A stretch of 64,000 bases of DNA from Smittia aterrima (lineage: Eukaryota; Arthropoda; Insecta; Diptera; Chironomidae): NCBI GenBank assembly GCA_033063855.1, contig CP093831.1:17918001-17982000 (forward strand), in the 5' to 3' direction. The notes below the pieces were generated by a model. That model searched no databases. It had not been told where the DNA came from and was given only the letters and a program-made list of their open reading frames with translations. Position 1 is the stretch's first letter, and every line of letters starts with the position of its first letter. Of this stretch, positions 13,601-25,600 are shown one piece after another. The position numbers and the translations under genes were made by a program.

Positions 13601-16600
13601 GTATCCTTGAACAGAACTTTTCTTTCTTGCAAAAAGGAACAACCGCTGCCAACATCCCGAACTTAATGAATACAATGATGGAATTGCGAAAATGTTGTAT
13701 TCATCCTTATTTGCTCAACGGAGCTGAAGATCAGATTCAGTACGAATGGCGTTTGACTCATGGCGAAGACCGAGACAGCTATTACAAAAACATCGTCAAT
13801 GCTTCCGGTAAAATGGTTTTGATTGACAAGCTTCTGCCGAAATTGAAAGCGAATGGACATCGAGTCTTGATTTTTAGTCAAATGGTTCGATGCCTCGACA
13901 TTCTCGAAGATTACCTTGTGTTCAAGAAATATCCTTTCGAGAGAATTGATGGGAGAATTCGTGGAAATTTGCGTCAAGCTGCCATCGATCGTTACAGTAA
14001 ACCTGATTCTGATCGATTTGTGTTCTTGCTGTGTACGAAGGCTGGTGGTTTGGGTATTAACTTAACAGCAGCTGACACTGTCATTATCTACGATTCGGAT
14101 TGGAACCCTCAGAACGATTTACAAGCTCAAGCTCGTTGTCATCGTATCGGTCAACAGAAAATGGTGAAAATCTATCGATTGCTGTGTCGCAACACGTACG
14201 AGCGTGAAATGTTTGACAAGGCATCGCTTAAGTTGGGTCTTGACAAAGCTATTTTACAAAGTATGAATACCACTCAGACAAAGGAAGGCAATGGAAAGAC
14301 AATGACGAAGAAAGAAATCGAGGATTTGCTTAAGAAAGGCGCGTATGGTGCTGTGATGGACGATGACAACGCCGGAGACAAGTTCTGTGAAGAAGACATC
14401 GATTCAATTTTGCAAAGACGAACTCAAATCATTACAATGGAAAGTGAGAAGGGTTCAACTTTCTCGAAGGCTTCATTCGCCTCATCAGGCAATCGTTCCG
14501 ATATCAACATTGACGACCCAGATTTTTGGAATAAGTGGGCGAAACGAGCTGACATCGACACGACTATCGGAGAGAAAGATGAAACTGAAGATTTGGTTTT
14601 GTCAGAGCCACGTCGTCGGACACAAATTAAACGTTACGGCCATGACGATGGGCTCGTTGACATGTCTGAAGAGTCGACTGGCATTGAAACCGACGAAGAA
14701 GGTGGAATTGGGGCGAGCTTGAGGAGCAAGCGCAGGAAGGAGAAAATGCGAAGAGGCAAACTCATGGACGAATACATTCCACGTGATCGCGAAACTCTGG
14801 CTCAACTTGGATTCGAAGATGTCTCCTACGGCTCGTGGGCACGTTCTGAATGTTTCAAAGTCGAGAAAGGACTTTTATCATTTGGGTGAGTGAAATTTTC
14901 TCTTTGATCTTGTTACCTTTGGGAAATTTGTTAATTGTCGCGGAAAGTTTTACGAATTCTCAAAATGGAAAAGACCGAAATTGTGAGTTCCTGCGTTGAT
15001 CAAAATGCTCTAAATGAACTCAATATAATGGAGCTTTATGATACTGTGAAAGAGATGAAACTTCAGCTTGAGCGAACGCGAATGGAAAATATTTGGATGG
15101 AAAATTATCTTCGTATCAGTTCACCGGCTTCATTGCAAGATTCAATAAAACCTTCGAAGCAGGAGCGAGTCTCAATTTCTGAGAAAGGGAAATTATGTTT
15201 ATCAATTCCTTTCTCGGTAAAGCTTGTTGATCCAACGATGAAGTTTGAATTGTGCCAACAAGAATTGATTCGATTGGAAAATGAAATGAATAAAACGGAA
15301 ATTCGATTCATCGAAGATATGAAAACATTGAAAGCCGAGAAGCAAGACACAGAAATTTCAATAAAGGAGCTAACGAATATTGTAGGACAATTAAAGAACT
15401 TAAGTGACGATTCCACTTCAAACAAAATTTATGGTGAAAATTTCATTAAATTTCTCGAAAACCTTTCAAAGAAATGTGAAATCGTTGCTGAGACAATTCG
15501 AATGAAAACCGAAACGATTAAGAACGAGTCCCGAAAACAAAAGCGATTGTTAATAAAATGCGAAGAAATGAGTTTTCTCAGTCCCATCGATTTCGAATTG
15601 GCGATGATTAGGAAAGCGAAATTTCAAAAGATTTTTGAAGAAAATCAAGTTCGATTCAATAATCATCAAGTCAAAACTCGCTCGGATATTCTTAAAACGA
15701 ATGTTGAGCAGGAAGAACTCCACAAGGCGACTTTGTATTTAAAAGAGTTGAAAAACAAAACCGAAACATGCAAAAATTCAATTAAAAAGATGAATTTGGA
15801 AAAGACGAAAACGGAAACTGATATTGGAAAGTTGGCTAAGTCTGTCGAGGATTTACGGGAAATGTCAAAGATTTACTCAGCTCCCAGCATTTTTGATTAC
15901 ATTCGCAAAACTCAAGAAAGAGACGCTTTAAGAAATCAACTGAACGTCGCCAAGCGCAAAACGAGAAACTTAGAAATCCGTCTTAGTAACTTGAAGCAAA
16001 AATACCGAACTCAACTCTTTGATAATAAAAATTCGTAAAACTTCTTCGACTTTATTTCCGCTACAATGAATTTGATGATATTTTCAACAACAATTTCATT
16101 AAAAACTTGTTTTGAATTTACAGATGGGGTCGCTGGTCTGAGATCTTGGAGCAAGGAGCCTTCAAACGAGGATGGAAGGAAAGCGATGTCGAGGATTGCT
16201 CTCGAGTTATTGTAAGTTTTCAAGATTTTCTCTCGATCTTCTTAATTTTCCATATGATGACCAAAGCTATGCTAATACTGAGCGAACTTTAGGTTTTCGA
16301 TGAGTAAACTGATTTTTTCTTCTCATTTCATAATTCTGACGGAAAACTTCAAATGGAAAAAAAACCTTTTCGAATTTATGACTAAAGATTTACTTTCTTT
16401 CAGCTCTTGTTCTGTTTGCAACGCTACCAAGGAGACGAGAAGATTAAAACATTCATTTGGGACTTAATTAAACCTCGCAGTTCAGGCGAAGAGAGTACAA
16501 TTGCTCGTAATCACAGCGGATTGCACAATCTAGTTCCACGAGGACGCAATGCTAAAGGTAAATCCTGTTTGAGATTCCCATCTTTTTAAATTAATTGATT

Positions 16601-19600
16601 CTTAACACCTTAAGGTCGTAAAGGCAAAGCTGGTCAATCTTCAAACATCAAAGAACCGAGCAGTGCCGGGCCATCATCTCCACGCGCGTCTTCTTCTGCT
16701 TCAAGTACCGTCAGTGTATTGGATGACAATCACTGGAGTAAAGACGATAAATATGACGCAGACTCTTACTTAGACATCAATTATAAGAAACATTTGACTC
16801 GACACGCAAACAAGTAAGAGAATTCTCATATTTACAAATTGATTTCTAGTGTCTAAATCTCTTGTTCAATTTTAGGGTTTTACTGCGAGTTCGCATGCTT
16901 TACTACATCAAGCACGAAATCATTGGCGACTATGTCCAGCAAATTCAGGACGGAATCCCAATCAGGTATCAAATCTTTGTCCTCATGGGATTATTCTCTC
17001 TTATTTTTAATTGTTTCATCAGATCATTAAGATATCTCCCGTTTTTTTGAATCCATTTCAAATTATTCGATAAATTAACAAACCACTTCACGTCCACTGC
17101 ACACGAGTTTTATCTTTTGGCTGATTGAACTCTAAAGTACTTTGTGTGCACTGAACGTCGAACGCAAATCATTTTCAAAGCCCCCTACTGAATTTTTCAC
17201 ATATTTTACAAATTCGCTTATTTTTGCTTCAAATTTAAAAAATTTAGCCACAAAACTCTCAAGCAAGTGAAAAGCTCGATGGAGTCAAGTATCGAGTCAA
17301 GTGAACCATCAAGTCAAGTGCAGCTTCTTCAAGATTTTCGATTGGCAATTTCTCATTTAAGCGCTTTGAGTTTATCCTTGCCCATGCTACAAAATTTTGC
17401 TTTAACATTGAAGATGCTGCAAAGATTTTTTATCACACACATTTTTTTTAATTCATACATTCACACACAAATCATTAAATTAACATGAAAACGTTATGAG
17501 ATTGGATAGAACTTCATTTTAACCATTTGATGGTGAACACATCCGGGGATGGGAACCAGAATATTTTTTCTGATTCTTAACATTTATTTTTGGATAATTT
17601 GCTTGAAGAGTCTTCAATCGACGGAACATTATTTTTGATATACATATTTCCGATGGTAAATGTTAGATTTGTTTTTGAATTCAAATCTTCATGTTTTATT
17701 TTGAATTGCTGAATGTGTCGCGGACCAAAACGTCGTCTCATTTTACATTTTTGCTGCATTCACTTTCCATCTCTCTTTCTCTGTTTCATTGGAATGTGTT
17801 TTTGAACTCTTTTTCTCCTCATCTGATCGGCACAACTGTCAGCGGCTTATGATTTATTTGAGATTGTGTGACGAGTTTCAAAACAAAAACTTATTGAATG
17901 TGTTTTCGAGTATCGACAAGACAAAATGATTCGACATAAAATTGGATCAAAGGCGAATCGGGCGTTCAAAGCTACAACAATTTTCCCATTCTTCCTTTCG
18001 TTTCCATTGGCAGAAGAAGATATAAAAGTCTCTTATTCTTTCAAGCGCGGTTTTGGAAAATGATTTGTTTACGGAACAAAAAAAAAGTTTATCTTCATGA
18101 TTTTCTTAGTTAGACTAGTTTGTAGAGAACTGAGAGAAAAGTTCGCACGAAAAATGATTCAAAATTTCAACCACAATTCGTTTTCTTTCTCGTATTCTCT
18201 TCGTGATCACGTAGCGATCTCCCCATTCGCCCACCACCAACAACCGACCAGATGCCGTGCTCTTGGTGGAATCCGAAATGTTGCGACAAGAGTTTATTAG
18301 TCGGAACGTATAAACATGGATGCGAAAGCTATCGTCAAATGCGGGCCGATCCATCGTTGTGTTATATAAGTCATTGTGGTCCCGGTGAAGTTGCGGACGA
18401 TATATCGATTAGTAAAGAGTAAGTTTTGTTCATTATTTTCTGTTTTTCCTTTCTGTTTTATGATTTACTTCCACAAACAATTCATATTTCCCCCGATTAG
18501 TTCCACGCAGAGTCTGGAAAGTTTTTCCGACCGAGCTTAGCTAGTTTAACTTTCACCTTCCACCCAAGTAGTCTCTTATTCTTATTTTATGTGTTCAATG
18601 TTGATTAGTCTTGTAGACATGTTGATTGATTGGATCAAAAGTAAGTAAACACGAACAGCGGCAAAAAAAAAACAAGTAAAGCATCACGCAATCATCTCAG
18701 CAAACGGTTTTTGTTCCACCTCGCATGAAAACGACATTCAGTTACTAACATTTTCATTGTGCATGCAATTTAACGCTTCTAAACAAACAAGCTAATAAAA
18801 GAGGAAACATTTATTAGCGAATCATCCTGAACCTCATCATTTCATTTAATAATAAAGATAATAGATTAAGGTTTCACACTTAGAGTTACAACAGACAGAA
18901 CTTTCGTAGAAGTTTGATGTCAATGACTCAATTCTTTCTAATCAACACAATAACCTTTCATTACAGACACGATGATGAGACAAACTCTAAACATGGCGAT
19001 GACGATGAAGATATTCGATCAACAAAAGATGAAGATCGACCAAGCTCATCAGGTTTGTTAATTAAAAGCAATTTTGAGAAGTTTATTAGAACTCAATTGA
19101 ATTATTTCATTAGGACTTGATGATGAAGAATCAACAACTCATCCATCTGAGAGTGATCCAAACCTTATTTGGCCATCGATGCAAGATCTTAACACACGTC
19201 TTCGTCGTGTAATCACATCGTATCAACGAAACTACAAGAAAGAGGAATTGAAACAGCAACAGAAGGCTAAGGTAAGATTCATCGTCATCATCATCGTTTA
19301 GTAAAAAGTTATAATCATCTTAAGGGCCTTGTGGGAAACTTTAAGTTGATTTTAGAGTCCTCTAAGCTGTCGCCAGCACCTTTCATCCTCTCCCTCAAGA
19401 ATCATTTAGAAGAGTTCACATTAGATCGTAGTACGGATGATGTGCATGCTGAACGAAACGAAAAAAATCTTCGTCGTGTGATTGTGTGTCGGCATGATTA
19501 GACTTTACAGTCAGGGCTACGTTTCAAACTTCTCCAAAAAAAAAAAAACTTTCGCAATAAATTTTTTGCTAACTTTTTGAAAATTCATAAATTTAAACAT

Positions 19601-22600
19601 CAACATACTTGTCGTTCATATTCCGAAACTGTAGTTGCAATCAATTATTCCACCGGGACAGGGCGGCTCGAATGGCGGAAGTACTTCGAATCCAACTGCC
19701 AGCACTTCTTACTCATCAGCATTGGCCCAGCAACAACAACAATCTCAGAAACATGGCCAACAATCGCAAGTGCAAATGCCATCAGCAGCTGATATCAGCT
19801 TGTTGTTGAGTCTCGGGATGGGCGGGCTTGATGCCAGTCAACTGGCAAATCTCGATTTGCAGAAACTTGCAATGTATTTGGTTAGTATTCAAATCAATCT
19901 TTGAAATACAGCAACAGCAGCAAAATTTTCTCCTTTTTCAAAATTCACTTAAAACTCGCTTCTTGAATTGCAAACAAAATTTTAATCGCGCAAACAAAAA
20001 TTGGCACCAAATTAATAAACTTCAAACTATTTGGCGATACTTAAAACTTTTCTTTAACATTTGAAATGTAAAGTAGATTGAAAGGGATCTTGAGATCCAT
20101 CTCATTGTTCTAACAGAGTAGTTTATGATTTTGAGTGAATTTTATGGTTTAGAATTTGCCGAGCTTTAAATAAATTAGAATCCTTTTAGTTTGCGAGACT
20201 TAGACATTAACAAAGCTTTTATCTTTCGACTTTTCTGATTCTCGAGACTTAATATTTAAATAATCTTCAACAGAAAATGGAGCGGCGTGAAAAGATTGAG
20301 CAAGTTGTTCGTGAACGAGAAAGACTTCGCTTCGAACAAATTCCTAAGAAATGGACAAGGCGTGACGAGAATGAATTCCTCAGAGTCCTCACTGGTTACG
20401 GAATTGATTTGCAAGCACATACATCTGTTCCAATGCCAGATTGGTCAAGGTAAGAATATTTAAATCTTTTTTCTGATTGTTAAATATTTAATTAAAATTT
20501 CCTCAATAGATTTAAGACATTCGCCAAGCTCGACAAGAAGTCTGATGAAAATTTGAGTGATTACTACAAAGTTTTCATTGCAATGTGCAAACGTCAAGCC
20601 GGCGAGAAATTGCTTGAAGAAGAAAGAGGTCTAGAAGGACTTATCGATGAAATTGGAGAAGATCATGCTAAGCTGATCTTAGACCGTCTTGAATTGCTTT
20701 CAAAGCTTCGAGAAATTGCTAAACATCCAAAACTTGAAGAACGTTTGAAACTTTGCGAAAAGAACTTGGACACGCCTGACTGGTGGGAACCCGGGAAGCA
20801 CGATCGTGAACTCGTTCGAGCTGTTTTGAAGTATGGATTGTACAGATCTGATCAATACATTCTTAACGATCATGAATTCCCTTTCGCTGATGCTGAAAAG
20901 CACTACGTCAGAAGCTTGGAAATTCTCAAGTCCTTCAAGTTTGATAATCCTGCTGACTTGTTCAAGATGGCGATGGGAGGTGAAATGCCTAAGACGCCAA
21001 AGGCTGAAACAAAACCAGAATCTGTTTCGCCAGTCAAGGAAGTTGAAGCAGCAGCTGAAAAGGAAAGTGAAAAGGTTGAGGAAACTGAATTGAAAATCGA
21101 GGAAACAGAGAAAACATCTGAAGTTCATGAAGAAGAAAAATCTGGAGAATCATCAGTTAAATCGCCAGTTGCTGAGACTTCAGAAAAAGAATCTGAAAAA
21201 CCCGAAAACAAAGAAGATCAACCTGAAGATGAAGAGATCAAACCTGAAGAGAAATCTGAAGAAACTCCAGAAGCAGAAAAGATGGAAACTGACGATAAGC
21301 CAGCATCACCGAAGGCAGATGATTTATCGACAGAAACTGCTATGGAAGTTGATTTAGACAAGCCAGCGTCGCCTAAGGCTGTTATCCCAGAAGAAGCTGA
21401 AGAAAAACTCGAAACTGATGAAAAAGTAGACGAACCAAAAGAAGCTAACGATAAAATGGAACTTTCTGAGGAGAAGATCGAACCTGAAGCTGAAGTTCCA
21501 GCAGAAGAGAAAGAAGAAATCTCCGAAGAAGAAAAATCAGAACCAAAAATCGATGAACCTGAAACAAAAGACGTTGTTCTTGAAGAGCCAAAATCTCCAG
21601 AAAAGATTTCAGAAGAAGTTAAGGCCGATAAATCAACTGACGAACCCGTCACAATCAAGGAAGAACCTGTCTTTGAAAGACCAGAAGGAGAACCAAAAGT
21701 TGTTGACACTGTCGTTATTGAAGATGAAGACACTTCACCGGAGAAAGCAGCAGAAGGCGCTGGCACATCAGATCAAGCAGATGAGCTTCGTGCACGTTTC
21801 CCTGACTTGGAAGTTTTCCAACCTCTCATGAAGTTGAAGCATCTCGATGCGATGATGAAAGGCGACGTCAAAGATAACTTGAAGTCTTTGTCACGAGTCT
21901 TTGACACGTCGATGGTTGTAAAGTGGTTCCGTGATTTCGCATTGGAGAAGCGCATAAGCCACATCATTTATTGTGTTGAAAAGGGTGTTTGGCCAGTTGG
22001 AAAATCCTATTCAGCTTACAGTGGCTGCTTGGGCATCGACCTAGATTTGCCATTGTATGAGACCGTCAAACGTTTACACACTTTTGATGATAAACGCTCC
22101 AGTTCAAGCACACCTGACATCATCACCATCACAACTGATCATCATCAGTTGGGTAAATCAAGCTTGTCAGCTTTGCAGTCGCAATTGCATCAGAGCATGA
22201 GTGCTATGACTTCAAAGGGCAAGAAGGGTCAAAAGCGTCACATCGCAATTGATGTTGAAACCGAACGTGCAAAGTTGCACGCTTTGCTTAACAACACAAA
22301 TCCATTGGGACAGAAGTCGAATTGGAATGAAGATGACCAAGAAGTTGGTAGACGTTCGGGCGGATCAGGATTACAGCCACCGCCTGCACACCAACCATCG
22401 AGCAGATCTTCTATGTCGCAATACAAACCAACAGTGACAATTCCTGGAACTTCGAGCACTCTCACTCCAATTGATTTGTCATCAAGGTAAGATTTACTAA
22501 TCGTTATTTGTTCAACTGAGACTAATTAAATTATTTCTATTAAAGCTTGCCGAAAATGAGAATTGCCGACATCTTGCGCAAGCCAACTGCTGACATGAGC

Positions 22601-25600
22601 GAAGTTCAAGATTTCTCGATGGGAAAATCACGCGGCGGAATGTCGTTGTCTCAATCTTCCTCGGCTGCCGGGAAAGGAAAACTCAATGATATGTTGTCAA
22701 AATTGATGAAGAAGAACAACGTTCCAATGGATGAACCACAACCGCCATTGAGCAAAGAAAAGAAGCGCAGAAAGCTCGACGAAATTGTTTTGGGACTTTC
22801 AGCTGCCAAACAACCGGAACAAAAATCTATTTTTGGTGATCCTGGCTTGTCTATGTCATCATCGAAGAAACCGCAAATCACTCCAAGCGTCTCGGTTACG
22901 CCAGCAAACGCACAGTCTCAATCACAGTCACACTCAAGTCAAAATCAAAAACCATTTACCATCACCGTGACTAGTGTGCCAGGTAAAAGTAAAGACTCAT
23001 CATCATCAGGGAAGCGTTCAAAAACTAACGCCTATGTTCCCATTCCAGGCTCATCTAAAGGACAGCAGTCCCAATCGGCCTCGGGTTCATCGGGAATGGC
23101 GGCGCTTCAAAGCATGAGCAATATGTCATCCAAAGAAAGCATGAACGCGATGATTTTGCAAGCTGCACAAGCTGAACAGCAAGCGTTCTTGAAACAACAG
23201 CAGAAAATCATTCAATCGATTCCTGCAAACTCACCGCAACGTAAAGCATACGAAGCCATGTTTGCTGAAATGAAACAAGCATTGGAACTTAGCTCGAAAT
23301 TGGGAAGCTACGGTTCAGGAGGCGCGCATGATGCCAAGGTTAACAAGTGGCTTGCTGAACAAACAGCTGCTTTGACCGAACAAGCATTGAGCATGGAATA
23401 TTTGTCAAGATCAGCTCAAGCTGCGATGGGTGGAAGTTCTTCATCACAGTCGCAATCTTCAAGATCGCGCTCAACATCTTCACAACAACAACAACAGCAG
23501 CAACAATCGTCTAATTCATCTTCGTCTAACATGCGACAACGTCAGTCGAGTCAATCAAGCTCCCAGCAAGCACAAGCTCAAGCACAAGCAGACGCTAATG
23601 CTATGGCAAGTATTAACTGGAATAGTTTGACAGGCGAAGAAAATGTCAGTGTGATTCACAAATCAACTGGAAAACGATTGACTGGTCGAAATGCTCCGCA
23701 ACTAAAGAGGCTCTCACAATGGTTGAAAGAAAATCCAATGTACGAAATTGATCCGAAGTGGACAGAAAGCTTAACTATGCCTAGCCCATCAGTTCCACAA
23801 TCTTCGTCGTCTTCGATGAATCAGAAATCATCAATGGCTAATGAATCGAATTATTCAAAGTCATCTTCGTCAATGGCAAGATCTTCAGGATCAAGCTCTG
23901 GAAATCAATACAGTTCTAATCACTCAGGAGCATCGACATCAACATCATCGTCAAATAAGAAACAATCGTCATCAAGTGCAAGCGCATCAGCTGCAGCAGC
24001 AAATATGGCAAACTTCTCAGGCCTTGCTGGTTTGAATGCAAATTTGTTGTCAAGCTTGCCTGGACTTGGTGCTTTTGATCCGAAGAATCCGCTTGCATCA
24101 ATGATGCCATTTGCTGGAATGCCTGGACTTGGTTCTATGGGAAATATGAATAACATGAATTTGTTTGGAAACTTGGCCGCTCTCGGTGGTTTAGCTGGTA
24201 TGGATGCTCAAAGCTTGGCTGCAGTTATGGCAGCAGCAAGCATGGATCCATCAACAGCTGCCGCTCTTGCTAAAGGTGTCGGATCATCGACAAGTGGTGG
24301 TCAAAGTTCGAGTGGTGGACAAGGAAGTTCAAACAAATCACGAAAATCAAGTGATGCTTCATCGCCCTCAACTAGCCAACAACAATCGTCAAGCTCTTCA
24401 TCGAAGCAATCTTCATCATCTCAATCAGCTGCCGCTCAAGCTGCTGCCAATTTAGCAAATAGCTCAGCTTTTCCATTCTTCTTCCCGAACCCAAGCCTAC
24501 TCTACACTCCACTGGGTTTGAGCGGATTAAATCCTTACTCATTGCCGGGTGGTATGTCAGCTTATGATCAACTGGCACAGCAATGTAATTTGTTGAATGG
24601 TGGTCTCAGTGGAGCTCAAACCGGAACTACATCGACTTCATCGTCGTCACGTCAGTCGTCGTCGAATAAAAACTCGACTTCAACTACCACATCATCTCGA
24701 AGTGGAAACATGGGAAGTTCGCATCAATCTACATCATCGCCTAGTAACAAGAACTCTAGAAGTTCTTCTTCAAGCAATATGAATTCATTGGCTGCCGCTG
24801 CAGCTCGTGATGCTCAACTGCAATCTCTCTTATTGCCTCATGACACTCACTTATTAGAATCACTTTCAAGAGCCACTGGGCTGGATATTACTCAAAGCAG
24901 CTCACGCTCGAGTGGATCAAGCTCTCAAGAAAAACGAAGCAATGCTGCACAACAAGCAAACAAAGACGCAATGGAAAAGTTAGAACGAGACAGAAGGAAA
25001 TTGTTGGAACAACTGACAAGAAATGGATTCCCAACTGATTTTGCCACAATGCAAGCTCTTGCGAAGATGCCATCGGGTCTCGGTGGTTCGTCGTCATCTT
25101 CATCGTCAATGAAGGGATCGTCTTCAAAAGACATTCCACTTCCATTGACCGCCGACTTCAGTCAAGCACTTTTTGCTGAAATGATGGCACAGACAATGGG
25201 AGTTGCAGCTGGTGGCTCTTCATCGTCATCATCGTCGAATAAACGAGCACGAGATCAAGACATGAAAGACGCGCTCGAGCAACTCAGTAAGAATCCTGTT
25301 GAGATGTTGGCTCGCAGTCTTGGCGTGGGTCCAGGAATTTCATTGATTCCAACATCGTCTGCATCAAGCATTCATGATTCAAAAAGAATGCGCCATGATT
25401 CATCTTCATCAGCCGCTGCCATTTCACTGACTCCAACATCATCTAAATCAGGCGAAAGGGAAATGAAATCACATCATCACAGCAACGACGAAATGAAATC
25501 GCCTAGATCTTCAAGATCTGAACCGTCACGACACCAAGAACAGCAAGATAAAGTTACATTGACACCAGTATCAGCTGCAAGCATTGGTGCATCGTTACCA

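Noticed and set aside
14935..14964. Upstream extension of the nested gene to a TTG start
   Set aside because: Nuclear genes start at ATG. The ATG at 14965 has a good context and begins a normal coiled-coil N-terminus.
16966..17050. Alternative kismet acceptor near 17021 giving RSLRYLPFF then stop
   Set aside because: The acceptor at 18214 joins in phase to SDLPIRPPPTTDQMPCSWW, which matches the Kismet/CHD7 continuation. The nearer one ends at once in a stop.
21218..21766. 182-aa Ser-rich minus-strand ORF
   Set aside because: Antisense shadow of the GAA/GAG-rich acidic segment of kismet (TTC/TCT/TCA codons).
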